The translations under genes were made by a program, and so were the position numbers. The notes under the pieces are model-generated. The model was not told where the DNA came from. It worked only from the letters and a program-made list of their open reading frames with translations, and made no database searches. From Chitinophaga parva (GTDB lineage Bacteria; Bacteroidota; Bacteroidia; Chitinophagales; Chitinophagaceae), in the NCBI RefSeq assembly GCF_003071345.1, contig NZ_QCYK01000001.1, positions 682,001 through 746,000 on the forward strand: a DNA stretch of 64,000 nucleotides. Direction: 5' to 3'. Shown here in pieces: positions 1-8,055 of this stretch (positions are counted from its first letter, which is position 1; each line of letters opens with the position of its first letter).

Positions 1-1
1 A

Positions 2-1240
2 CCCCTGCCCGCAGAAGCCGGTTGTAATATCATGGAACAGATCGTGGCCCAGAAGATCCTGGTGCTGCAGGCGGAGCGCGACTCCCTGCCCGTGAGCGAC
101 AATGATGTGGATGGTGAGATCGATAACCGTATCCGCTACTTCCAGAACCTGTACGGCAGCCAGGAAAAAATGAAGCAGGTAACCGGTTATTCCATTTACC
201 AGCTGCGTGAGCGCTTCCGCGAGCCGATCCGCGATGGGCTGCTGGCCAAGGCCATGCGTGAAAAGATCGTGAACGCCGTGAAAGTAACCCCGTCTGAAGT
301 GAAAACCTTCTTTGACGGTATTCCCAAAGACAGCCTGCCCTTCTTTGAATCTGAGCTGGAGATCGGTACCCTGGTGGTGCTGCCCAAGGCATCTTACGAA
401 ATGGAGAAGTACGCTACTGATAGATTGCTGGACTATAAACACCGCGTAGAAGCCAAACAGGCCTCCTTCTCTACCCTGGCCACCCTCTACTCTGAGGACC
501 CCAGCGTAAAGGAAAATGAAGGCGTGATGGTGCTGAACCGCAACGACAAGAACATGTGGGACCCGGACTTCATGGCCCAGGCTTTCCGCCTCAAGGAAGG
601 AGAGATCAGTAACCCGTTCAAATCGCAGTTTGGTTACCACATCATCCTCTGCCTGAACCGCCAGGGTGATAACGTGCGTGTACAGCACATCCTGGTAAAA
701 CCGGCCATCACAAACAGTGACATTGCCGCTGCCACTAAAAAGGTGGACTCCATCCGCGCTAATATCATTGCCGGTAAATACAACTTCTCCGAAGCCGTGT
801 CTGAGTACTCCGACGCACAGATGGCGAAGTTTGATAACGGGATGCGCCAGAATAAAGTGAACGGCAGTACCCTCATCACCGTTGACCAGCTGGACGATCC
901 GTCTGACCGCAGCATCGTGATGATGCTGGACTCCCTGAAACCGGGCGAAGTGTCCCAACCGGAACGCTTCACTGATGAACAGGGCCGCACCGCGGTACGC
1001 CTGGTGTACCTGAAAACACGCACCAAGCCACACCGCATGAACCTGGACGACGACTATTCCCGCATCATGAACCAGGCGCTGGAGCGCAAGAAAGCAATGG
1101 CCCTCAACAGGTGGCTGCGGGAGAAAGTGCCCACGTACTATGTGCACGTAGATGATGAATACCGCCAGTGCCCGAACATCTCCCAATGGCTGGCCCAGGA
1201 GAGCAGCACTACGGTAACTAATTCAACCGCGAGAAAATAA
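2..1240 (+). CDS. SurA-type peptidylprolyl isomerase, 5' end outside window
   Basis: The reading frame is open from the first bases, so the N-terminus and signal peptide lie upstream; the ATG at 32 is probably internal. About 412 residues are visible. The N-terminal third is helical and SurA-like; two parvulin-type rotamase domains follow, the first ending in a segment with FGYHIILCL and the second opening with VRVQHILVKP. In the family these proteins act in the periplasm as chaperones and prolyl isomerases for outer-membrane proteins. The C-terminal tail is short and polar. A hairpin terminator follows 20 bases after the stop, so this is the last gene of its transcript. Family assignment is firm; the exact paralogue is not. 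Confidence 0.88.
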   Translation, partial: PLPAEAGCNIMEQIVAQKILVLQAERDSLPVSDNDVDGEIDNRIRYFQNLYGSQEKMKQVTGYSIYQLRERFREPIRDGLLAKAMREKIVNAVKVTPSEVKTFFDGIPKDSLPFFESELEIGTLVVLPKASYEMEKYATDRLLDYKHRVEAKQASFSTLATLYSEDPSVKENEGVMVLNRNDKNMWDPDFMAQAFRLKEGEISNPFKSQFGYHIILCLNRQGDNVRVQHILVKPAITNSDIAAATKKVDSIRANIIAGKYNFSEAVSEYSDAQMAKFDNGMRQNKVNGSTLITVDQLDDPSDRSIVMMLDSLKPGEVSQPERFTDEQGRTAVRLVYLKTRTKPHRMNLDDDYSRIMNQALERKKAMALNRWLREKVPTYYVHVDDEYRQCPNISQWLAQESSTTVTNSTARK

Positions 1241-1260
1241 ATAACACGCTGAAAAATAGG

Positions 1261-1292
1261 AAAGAGCTTCCCGGAAGGGAGGCTCTTTTTTT
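1261..1292 (+). terminator. Intrinsic terminator after the SurA-type gene
   Basis: The arms AAAGAGC and GCTCTTT enclose a GC-rich core and are followed directly by a T run, which is the form of a rho-independent terminator. Confidence 0.8.
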
Positions 1293-1327
1293 GTGGCAAG
1301 GCACAAATAGCCCCACTCTATCCCCCT

Positions 1328-1383
1328 ATTGCCATTTCCAATTGGCAATTTTTGGGTTTTGCCCTTAATTCACCGTACCTTTG
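1328..1383 (+). promoter_or_regulatory. Bacteroidota-type promoter of the PurF-family gene, with an inverted repeat
   Basis: TTTG at 1351-1354 and TACCTTTG at 1376-1383 are 21 bases apart and match the -33/-7 consensus TTTG and TAnnTTTG. The predicted transcript begins about 13-16 bases before the ATG at 1403, which excludes the longer upstream start. A perfect inverted repeat ATTGCCA/TGGCAAT (1328-1349, 8-base loop) ends one base before the -33 box and could be an operator; that role is inferred. Confidence 0.8.
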
Positions 1384-1402
1384 CGCCTTCAATATTCAGG
1401 GT

Positions 1403-3250
1403 ATGAGCGATGCGATAAAGCATGAATGCGGTTTGGCCTACATCCGGCTGAGAAAACCATTCTCTTATTACCAACAGCAGTATGGCACTGTGTTCTACGG
1501 CCTTAACAAGTTGTACCTCCTCATGGAGAAGCAACATAACCGCGGCCAGGACGGTGCAGGATTTGCCACGGTAAAACTGAACACAGAGCCCGGGGTGCCC
1601 TTTATGCACCGCATCCGCAGCAGCCAGCCCCAGCCCATCGCCGACATCTTTGGCAAAGTGCGGGAAGAGATCGCTGACATTGAAAAATACCAACCGGAAA
1701 TCATCAAGTACCCCGGCCTCATGAAAGGCCACGTTCGCTTCCTCGGCGAATTGCTCCTGGGCCACCTGCGCTACGCTACCCAGGGTAAAAACAACGTAGA
1801 ACTCTGCCACCCTTTTGTCCGTCATAATATTGTTCCTGCGCGCAACCTGGCGCTGGCAGGCAACTTTAACCTGGTGAACGTACAGGAGCTCTTCAAATTT
1901 GCAGAGAAATTCCCCGAAGGGGCCCACCGGAATTCCGACCTGGCAGCCATGCTGGAAGTAATTGCCCATTTCCTCAATAAAGAAGACGAAACCCGGCAGA
2001 ATGGCCTGGATGTGAAGCACATCCTGAAGCAGGCCTTCACCATGTTTGACGGTGGCTTCCACGTAAGTGGCCTCATTGGTACCGGCGATTCCTTTGTGAT
2101 CCGCGATGCGCACGGCATCCGTCCTTCTTACTACTACATTAATGAGGATGTGATCGTGGCCGCTTCCGAGCGTGCCGCCATCCGTACCGCCTTTAACGTG
2201 GGTGAGAACGAGGTACACGAACTGATGCCCGGGCACGCCCTCATTGTAAATCCGGCCGGTGAATACGAGATCACCCGCATCCTGGAGCCGAAAGAGCGCC
2301 GTGCATGCAGCTTTGAGCGCATCTACTTCAGCCGCGGCAACGATGAAAAGATCTACAAGGAGCGCCTGCAGCTGGGCTATAACCTGGCGGAAAAGGTGCT
2401 GGGCGATATTGACAACGACCTGAAAAATACCATCTTCTCCTTCATCCCCAACACGGCCGAAGTAGCCTTCTACGGGATGATCAAAGGGCTGGAAGACTAC
2501 CTGAATAAGATCAAGATAGAGCGCATCCTTAGCTGGGGCAAAGATTATGATGCCGAAAAGCTGAGCGAGATGGTGAACCGCCGCGTGCGTATAGACAAGA
2601 TCGCGATCAAGGACGTGAAAATGCGCACGTTCATTGCGGAAGACAGTGGCCGCAATGAAATGGTGCAGCACGTGTATGACATTACATATGGCACCGTGAA
2701 ACCCGGTGTGGATACGCTGGTAGTGATAGACGACTCTATTGTGCGGGGCACCACCCTGCGGGAAAGCATCATTAAAATGCTGGACCGCCTGGGACCTAAA
2801 CGCATCATCGTAGTGTCCAGCGCGCCCCAGATCCGCTACCCGGACTGCTATGGCATAGACATGAGCAAAATGGGCGATTTCGTGGCCTTTAGCGCGGCTA
2901 TTGAACTACTGAAGGAAACCGGCAGGGAACACGTCCTGCAAGAGGCCTACGGCCTTTGCAAGGAGCTGGAACGTACCAATACCCTGCATGCGCAGAACGT
3001 GGTGCGCAACATTTATAAACCGTTCACCACCGAAGAGATCTCCGCCAAGATTGCCCAGATCATCACCCCCAGGGATATCAACGCCAAGGTGGACGTGATC
3101 TACCAGAGCATTGAAAGCCTGCACCAGGCCTGCCCCAGCAACCTGGGCGACTGGTACTTCACGGGTAACTACCCTACCCCCGGCGGCAACCGCGTCGTAA
3201 ATAAGGCCTTCATGAACTTCATGGAAGGCAGCAACGAAAGAGGATACTAA
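1403..3250 (+). CDS. Long-form PurF-family amidophosphoribosyltransferase
   Basis: This 615-residue protein has an N-terminal Ntn-type glutaminase domain and a C-terminal phosphoribosyltransferase domain with the PRPP loop IDDSIVRGTT. The candidate nucleophile is Cys9 in KHECG; an eight-residue propeptide before Cys resembles B. subtilis PurF, where the propeptide is removed to expose Cys. The protein is about 100-150 residues longer than usual PurF, with extra sequence before and after the PRPP loop. The family makes phosphoribosylamine from PRPP and glutamine, the first step of purine synthesis. The start at 1403 is set by the promoter just upstream. Whether this form is the main purine enzyme or a second paralogue cannot be told from the window. 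Confidence 0.85.
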   Translation: MSDAIKHECGLAYIRLRKPFSYYQQQYGTVFYGLNKLYLLMEKQHNRGQDGAGFATVKLNTEPGVPFMHRIRSSQPQPIADIFGKVREEIADIEKYQPEIIKYPGLMKGHVRFLGELLLGHLRYATQGKNNVELCHPFVRHNIVPARNLALAGNFNLVNVQELFKFAEKFPEGAHRNSDLAAMLEVIAHFLNKEDETRQNGLDVKHILKQAFTMFDGGFHVSGLIGTGDSFVIRDAHGIRPSYYYINEDVIVAASERAAIRTAFNVGENEVHELMPGHALIVNPAGEYEITRILEPKERRACSFERIYFSRGNDEKIYKERLQLGYNLAEKVLGDIDNDLKNTIFSFIPNTAEVAFYGMIKGLEDYLNKIKIERILSWGKDYDAEKLSEMVNRRVRIDKIAIKDVKMRTFIAEDSGRNEMVQHVYDITYGTVKPGVDTLVVIDDSIVRGTTLRESIIKMLDRLGPKRIIVVSSAPQIRYPDCYGIDMSKMGDFVAFSAAIELLKETGREHVLQEAYGLCKELERTNTLHAQNVVRNIYKPFTTEEISAKIAQIITPRDINAKVDVIYQSIESLHQACPSNLGDWYFTGNYPTPGGNRVVNKAFMNFMEGSNERGY

Positions 3251-3317
3251 GAGAAATTAGTAATGACCGTGCCGTGGGTTAAGTTACCCATGAACCGTAT
3301 GCGGGTAAAAAATATAG

Positions 3318-3345
3318 ACCGCTGCTGAAAGGCAGCGGTTTTTTT
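3318..3345 (+). terminator. Intrinsic terminator after the PurF-family gene
   Basis: ACCGCTGC and GCAGCGGT form a perfect 8-base stem with a 6-base loop, followed by a T run. Confidence 0.85.
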
Positions 3346-3494
3346 ATGCGCGGGGGCGCGAAAGTGGGATGGAAGAAATGGGGAAAGTATTGAACGTCAA
3401 CGGGTGATCCCATAGGATTGCCAAAACGGCGGATGCATTATTACCAAAGGCATCCGGCCATAACGGCTACCGCGGCAGGAAGGCACACCAGCGT

Positions 3495-3580
3495 ATTAAT
3501 TAATCCTTAAATAAAACCGGGGTTTGCGGCCATGTTGTCAGAAGAAGTTAACTTCCTGTAGAATTAATTCTTAAATTAGG
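3495..3580. repeat. Direct repeats and palindromes upstream of sixA
   Basis: Two related AT-rich segments (3495-3514 and 3561-3580) share AATTAAT followed by CTTAAAT. Between them lies a perfect 12-base palindrome GAAGTTAACTTC (3544-3555), and the second copy begins with the palindrome GAATTAATTC. No clear TAnnTTTG box is present, so the sixA promoter is not identified. The rest of the 3346-3599 gap shows nothing recognisable. Confidence 0.45.
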
Positions 3581-3599
3581 ACAACCATTGTTTTCGGTT

Positions 3600-4097
3600 A
3601 TGAAAACGTTACTGCTCATCCGTCATGCAAAGTCCAGCTGGAACGATCCGGACATGGACGATTTTGACCGGCCCCTGAACAAGCGGGGAAAGGCAAACGC
3701 ACCGGAGATGGCTTCCCGCCTGCTACAGCGGGGAGTAACGCCCGAGCTGCTCATTGCCAGTCCGGCCAAGCGGGCTAAAAGCACGGCCAAGATCATGGCC
3801 CGGGAGTGGAATTATCCCCGGCAGGCCATCCTTTTCGAGGAGGAGCTTTATCTCTGTTATGCTTCCACTTTCCTGAAAGTGATCACCCGCATCGACAATG
3901 ATTTTGATGCAGTGGCCATCTTTGCCCACAACCCCGGCATTACGGATTTCGCTAACTACCTTACCGAAGAGATCCGGGTAGACAATGTCCCTACTGCCGG
4001 CGTGTTTGCGGTGGAAGCGGACACCGACTCCTGGGAAGCCTTTGATAAATCACCCAAGCGGTTCCTTTTTTTTGATTATCCGCGGAATGAGGACTAA
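3600..4097 (+). CDS. sixA: SixA-type phosphohistidine phosphatase
   Basis: A 165-residue histidine phosphatase of the SixA branch of the phosphoglycerate-mutase superfamily. Arg8-His9 in LLIRHAKSSW is the catalytic RHG-like motif, Arg58 lies in SPAKRAKST, and His110 in FAHNPG is the second catalytic histidine. Length fits the family. SixA proteins remove phosphate from phosphohistidine in phosphotransfer domains; the partner here is unknown. The ATG at 3600 starts directly at the conserved MKTLLLIRHA; the TTG upstream is less likely. It faces proC, with a repeat element between the two 3' ends. Confidence 0.88.
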   Translation: MKTLLLIRHAKSSWNDPDMDDFDRPLNKRGKANAPEMASRLLQRGVTPELLIASPAKRAKSTAKIMAREWNYPRQAILFEEELYLCYASTFLKVITRIDNDFDAVAIFAHNPGITDFANYLTEEIRVDNVPTAGVFAVEADTDSWEAFDKSPKRFLFFDYPRNED

Positions 4098-4107
4098 GAT
4101 AAAATTG

Positions 4108-4269
4108 TCTTAGGTACCAGGTCTTAAGTCTTAGGTACCGGTTAACCTTACAACAAATTTTACTTACCTGTTTATGGCCATTGTATTACCCTTTGAAGGC
4201 ATGCCCTGCAATAGGGGGCATTACCAATGCGTTGAAAAGTACCTGGTACTTAAGACCTGGCACCTAAGG
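4108..4269. repeat. Heptad inverted-repeat element, CTTAGG/CCAGG family, copy 1
   Basis: The left arm (4108-4142) is five 7-base units: TCTTAGG, TACCAGG, TCTTAAG, TCTTAGG, TACCGGT. The right arm (4240-4267) is four units in the opposite sense: TACCTGG, TACTTAA, GACCTGG, CACCTAA. The 97-base spacer has no relation to the spacer of the second copy near 27.7 kb. The element fills the gap between the convergent genes sixA and proC, starting 10 bases after the sixA stop. Confidence 0.8.
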
Positions 4270-4280
4270 CCAAAATTCCT

Positions 4281-5078
4281 TTACCCCTTTACAATCTTAT
4301 CATAAGAAGCCGTTATCCCTTTGATCAGGGAGGAGCTGAAGCCCTGGTGCTCCATCTCGTTAAGACCTGCGATGGTGCAGCCTTTGGGGGTGGTTACCTT
4401 GTCTATTTCGGCTTCGGGATGGCTGTTGTTGCGGATGATAAGCTCTGCGGCGCCTTTGGCGGTTTGTGCGGCAATCAGGTTGGCCGTGCGTACATCAAAG
4501 CCTATTTCAATGCCGCCCTGGATGTTAGCGCGGATAAAGCGCAGGGCATAGGCAATGCCGCAGGCGCCGAGTACGGTGGCTGCATCCATGAGTTTTTCAT
4601 CAATGCTTACGGCTACGCCCACAGTGTTAAACAGGCTGGTCACCCATTCCACCTGCGCAGGGCTGGCGTTCTTCTGGCAGATGCAGGTCATGGACTCCTG
4701 GATGGCGATAGCGGTATTAGGCATGGCGCGGAATACGTGGGAGCCCACGCCCACAATGGCTTCCAGCTCGTCTATGAACACACCCGTTACCACGCTGATG
4801 ATGAGCTGGCGGGGATTAAAGGAGGCCTTGAACGCAGCGAGGATCTCCCGCACGTTGTAAGGCTTCAATGCCACCAGCACTACATCTGCACCGGCAATGG
4901 CGGCGGCATTGTCTGACGTGACCTGCACGCCCTGTGCCTGCAAACCGGCCAGGGTAGCGGTATTGCGCTTGGTAATGGTGATATCTGCGGGTTGGGAAAA
5001 GCCGCTTTTGAGCAGGCCTTGTGCAATGGCGGTACCCAGGTTGCCGCCACCTATGATGGCTATTTTCTGATAAGACAT
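4281..5078 (-). CDS. proC: Pyrroline-5-carboxylate reductase
   Basis: A 265-residue protein with the N-terminal nucleotide-binding motif IIGGGNLGTA at residues 8-17 and the C-terminal helical dimerisation domain of P5C reductases (GACGIAYALRF, then TTPKGCTIAGL near the end). It reduces 1-pyrroline-5-carboxylate to proline with NAD(P)H in the cytoplasm. Length is typical. It stands alone on the minus strand; its promoter should lie in 5079-5332 but no TAnnTTTG box was seen there. Confidence 0.95.
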   Translation of the reverse strand: MSYQKIAIIGGGNLGTAIAQGLLKSGFSQPADITITKRNTATLAGLQAQGVQVTSDNAAAIAGADVVLVALKPYNVREILAAFKASFNPRQLIISVVTGVFIDELEAIVGVGSHVFRAMPNTAIAIQESMTCICQKNASPAQVEWVTSLFNTVGVAVSIDEKLMDAATVLGACGIAYALRFIRANIQGGIEIGFDVRTANLIAAQTAKGAAELIIRNNSHPEAEIDKVTTPKGCTIAGLNEMEHQGFSSSLIKGITASYDKIVKG

Positions 5079-5265
5079 TGTTGATAAAGATTGTGGAGTC
5101 AGAAAGATAGTGAGAAATATAGAAAGCTAATAATGTGGCCTTGCGGGCAAAGGGTATGAGAGCGGCAGACACCTGGCAGTGGTTGCGATCCGCGCAGGGC
5201 ACGGTGAACAGCCGTAGTTGTGAAGATGCCAGGAAAGGCCTGTGGCAGGAACACCGCAAACGCAG

Positions 5266-5296
5266 GATGGTCATGCTTTTTGAAGGCATGACCATC
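5266..5296. repeat. Perfect inverted repeat between proC and the HNH gene
   Basis: Eleven-base arms GATGGTCATGC and GCATGACCATC (5266-5276 and 5286-5296) enclose a 9-base loop. There is no T run on either side, so it is not a standard terminator; it may be a processing signal or a regulator site for proC. The remainder of 5079-5332 holds nothing else recognisable. Confidence 0.6.
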
Positions 5297-5332
5297 GTGA
5301 ATGATATTTTATGGCAGGGAAGATGTGGGTAC

Positions 5333-5902
5333 TTAATCCAGGGTTACATGTGCCCAGTTCTCTCCGCTTTTAATGCGGTACAATTGCATTTCACTGATAT
5401 CAAACTGCTCGGCAATCTGTTTCATGGTCTTTTTACCGGGCTTATTGAGGATGCGTTTAATATTCTTAACCTTGCTGGCATTCAGCTTCAGGCCTTTGAG
5501 GCGGTGGCGCTGGCGTTCTTTATAGGCCAGTTTCGCGGGGCTGCTCTGCTGGTGGGCTTCCATTTCTTCCTTGGTGGCCCAGCGCAGGTTAGCGGCTTTA
5601 TTGTTCTTTTTATCGTGGTCTTCGTGGATCACATACTTGGCACTGCGGCCGCCTTTTTCGCAAAAGAGGCGGGCTACTTCACGGTGCAGGTATAGCGACT
5701 GGTAGCTGTCTGCCGGTTTTACATTCAGCACGGTGTAGCCTTCCACGGTACTTCCCGTTAATAATTTGCCATCCTCAATGCTTTCCGAGTAGCTGATCAC
5801 GCGGCCCATGTTGGAAACGGCGTATCGCTTGCGGAGCGCGCTCTTGTTCTTGATCTGCAGATCTTTCCAGACTTCGTTCTTCAGCATTTTTAGTGAGGTC
5901 AT
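5333..5902 (-). CDS. NUMOD4/HNH-type protein with C-terminal helix-turn-helix
   Basis: The 189-residue protein begins with a NUMOD4-like segment (EVWKDL ... YAVSNMGRVISY, residues 10-40), followed by an HNH_3-like core (LHREVARLFCE, then VIHEDHDKKNN and NLRWAT, residues 72-110), and ends with a basic linker and a helix-turn-helix (KQIAEQFDISEMQLYRIKSG). These modules occur in homing and phage-associated nucleases. In the usual core the first His is preceded by Asn; here it is Ile, so cutting activity is uncertain. It lies alone between proC and dusB with no phage genes near, which suggests a domesticated DNA-binding protein or solitary nuclease. Function not known. Confidence 0.75.
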   Translation of the reverse strand: MTSLKMLKNEVWKDLQIKNKSALRKRYAVSNMGRVISYSESIEDGKLLTGSTVEGYTVLNVKPADSYQSLYLHREVARLFCEKGGRSAKYVIHEDHDKKNNKAANLRWATKEEMEAHQQSSPAKLAYKERQRHRLKGLKLNASKVKNIKRILNKPGKKTMKQIAEQFDISEMQLYRIKSGENWAHVTLD

Positions 5903-5949
5903 GAGACAGAAAATTTAGGGAAATGAAGTGTATTGGAGGATTATTTCGT

Positions 5950-7017
5950 TCATCCGTACACGTTACACCCGCTTGCTTCAGCGCCGGATGGAAGCACGTC
6001 CTCTATGGAGGGCAATATGGCCGCCCGTTCAAAAACGTGGTTTTTGTAGTGATGTACCACTTCATCCAGGATGGTTTCAATGCTGGCCTGGTCTGCTGCG
6101 GTGACCAGCCGGGCGCGGAAGTCCTTGATGTGGGGTAGTCCCTTGAGGTAATTGGTATAATGCCTGCGCATTTCCAACACCCCAACTATATTGCCTTTCC
6201 AGGCTACGGATTTTTGCAGGTGTTCCTTGCACACGGCCACCCTTTCTTCAACAGTTGGTGGAGGCAAATGTTCGCCGGTGGCCATAAAATGCTTGATCTC
6301 TCGGAAGATCCACGGGTAGCCGATGGCGGCTCTTCCTATCATCACACCGTCTACCCCATACCGTGCGCGGGCAGCTACTGCCTGTTCAGGGGTGGTGATA
6401 TCGCCGTTACCGAAAATCGGGATATGTATACGTGGATTGTTCTTTACTTTTCCGATAAGGGTCCAGTCTGCGGCGCCTTTGTACATCTGGGTGCGGGTGC
6501 GCCCGTGAATGGTGAGGGCCTGTATGCCTACATCCTGCAGGCGTTCGGCCACTTCTTCAATGTTCTTGGTGTCATCGTCCCAGCCCAGGCGGGTCTTCAC
6601 GGTTACCGGCAGCCTGGTGGCCTTTACCACGGCGGCGGTGAGCTTTACCATCTTGGGAATGTCCTTGAGAATACCGGCGCCGGCGCCTTTGCAGGTCACC
6701 TTTTTCACCGGGCAGCCAAAGTTAATGTCCAGCAGGTCCGGGTTTACGGCCTCCACGATCTGGGCGGCCATGGCCAGGGGCTCTTCATCACCTCCGAATA
6801 TTTGTATGCCCACCGGGCGCTCGTATTCAAAAATATCCAGCTTGGCGCGGCTCTTGATCGCATCGCGGATAAGGCCTTCTGAGCTGATAAACTCGGAATA
6901 CATCAGATCTGCCCCGTTAGCCTTGCACACCGCGCGGAAGGGAGGATCGCTCACGTCTTCCATGGGCGCCAGTAATAAAGGAAATGATCCCAGCTCTATT
7001 TGTCCAATCTTCACCAT
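5950..7017 (-). CDS. dusB: tRNA-dihydrouridine synthase, DusB type
   Basis: A 355-residue FMN-dependent TIM-barrel enzyme. It opens with the conserved LLLAPMEDVSDPPFR, carries the catalytic Cys109 in the segment GCPVKKVTCKGAGAG, and has the later GNGDI and GVDGVMIGRAA flavin-phosphate-binding motifs. It reduces specific uridines in tRNA. A -7 box (CAAATTTA on the plus strand, 7086-7093) lies about 70 bases before the start in the gap shared with the divergent protease gene. Confidence 0.93.
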   Translation of the reverse strand: MVKIGQIELGSFPLLLAPMEDVSDPPFRAVCKANGADLMYSEFISSEGLIRDAIKSRAKLDIFEYERPVGIQIFGGDEEPLAMAAQIVEAVNPDLLDINFGCPVKKVTCKGAGAGILKDIPKMVKLTAAVVKATRLPVTVKTRLGWDDDTKNIEEVAERLQDVGIQALTIHGRTRTQMYKGAADWTLIGKVKNNPRIHIPIFGNGDITTPEQAVAARARYGVDGVMIGRAAIGYPWIFREIKHFMATGEHLPPPTVEERVAVCKEHLQKSVAWKGNIVGVLEMRRHYTNYLKGLPHIKDFRARLVTAADQASIETILDEVVHHYKNHVFERAAILPSIEDVLPSGAEASGCNVYG

Positions 7018-7052
7018 AATTGTTTTGTACAGGGTGCCTTGTGTAAACGACC

Positions 7053-7093
7053 TTGTGTAGCCGATTATTCGATGTAAATTTACGCCAAATTTA
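7053..7093. promoter_or_regulatory. Divergent promoter region, dusB and CPBP protease
   Basis: On the plus strand TTG (7053-7055) and TAAATTTA (7075-7082) are 19 bases apart and lead to the CPBP gene; the last base departs from TAnnTTTG. On the minus strand TAAATTTG (7086-7093) is a full match and faces dusB; no good -33 box was seen for it. The two -7 boxes are only 3 bases apart. Confidence 0.55.
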
Positions 7094-7108
7094 ACACAGT
7101 AACGCTTT

Positions 7109-8032
7109 ATGGCTGCTTACCTGAAACGATTATCGCCCGGCGCACAGCTGGCATTTTTAGTGCTGCTCTTCGTTGCTGCCTTCTTTGTGTTTTCCATCGC
7201 TACCACTGCATTCCTGGCCGTTACCACTCATATGGACCTTTCTGCCCTCCAGCATAATATGGCAGATCATCCTAACCTGGCCGGCTATATGAAATTAGCA
7301 CAATTTGGCTATACAATCATCGTTTTTCTACTGCCCCCCGTGGTACTTTCTGTGCTGGTGGAAACCCGGCCCATGGCGGCCCTGGGCCTTACCGGGCGCA
7401 TAAACGGGCGGCAGCTGGGCTGGTCCGTCGTGGCCCTGGTGGTCATCATCCCCCTGGTAGGATGGACCGCGGAGTGGAATGAAACGTGGAAGGTGCCAGC
7501 CGTGTTCCGCGAGATGGATAAACAGGCAGCCACCCTTACAAAGCTGTTCCTGGCGGGCCACAGCATCTGGGACCTGCTGGTGAATATTGTGCTGATAGCC
7601 GTGGTACCGGCCATCGGGGAAGAGCTGTTTTTCCGCGCAGGCATGCAACGCCTGCTGGCAAAAGTGATGGGCCGGCAGTGGCTGGCCGTGCTGGTGGCCA
7701 GCATCGTCTTCAGCCTGGTGCACGGGGAAATACTGGGATTTGTGCCCCGCGTGGTGCTGGGTGGTTTACTCGGGGCTATATTTGCGATCACCGGCCGCCT
7801 GTGGCTATCTATTATCATACACATGGTGAATAACGGCGTACAGGTGGTGGCTTTTTATCTTTTTGCCCATGGGGCCATTAAAGCAGATCCATCGCAAAAT
7901 GATCATGTGGCATGGTATGCCGCCCTGCTCAGCCTGGGCCTTACCGTGATCGCCTTTTCACTTTTGCAGCGCGCCACCCCGCCCAAACCCGTGGCGGAAG
8001 CCACCGCGGAAGAGATTGATTCCATTGGCTGA
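7109..8032 (+). CDS. CPBP family intramembrane metalloprotease
   Basis: A 307-residue membrane protein with about eight hydrophobic segments. The Abi/CPBP motif EExxxR is present at Glu171-Glu172 and Arg176 (PAIGEELFFRAG), with His205 in LVHGEILGF and a further HMVNNG motif near residue 240. The family relates to the Rce1 CAAX protease; bacterial substrates are mostly unknown. It is the first gene of a run with cdsA (23-base gap) and psd, so it may be made together with phospholipid enzymes. Confidence 0.88.
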   Translation: MAAYLKRLSPGAQLAFLVLLFVAAFFVFSIATTAFLAVTTHMDLSALQHNMADHPNLAGYMKLAQFGYTIIVFLLPPVVLSVLVETRPMAALGLTGRINGRQLGWSVVALVVIIPLVGWTAEWNETWKVPAVFREMDKQAATLTKLFLAGHSIWDLLVNIVLIAVVPAIGEELFFRAGMQRLLAKVMGRQWLAVLVASIVFSLVHGEILGFVPRVVLGGLLGAIFAITGRLWLSIIIHMVNNGVQVVAFYLFAHGAIKADPSQNDHVAWYAALLSLGLTVIAFSLLQRATPPKPVAEATAEEIDSIG

Positions 8033-8055
8033 TCTTATTTTTAAACCACTTGCTT

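Noticed and set aside
1370..2671. Long minus-strand frame (433 residues) opposite the PurF-family gene
   Set aside because: Antisense shadow of a well-supported gene; no family motifs and no promoter or start support.
3251..3310. tRNA-like fold behind the PurF-family gene
   Set aside because: No acceptor stem, T-loop or anticodon arrangement could be drawn.
5266..5296. Intrinsic terminator between the HNH gene and proC
   Set aside because: Perfect stem but no T run on either strand, so kept only as an inverted repeat.
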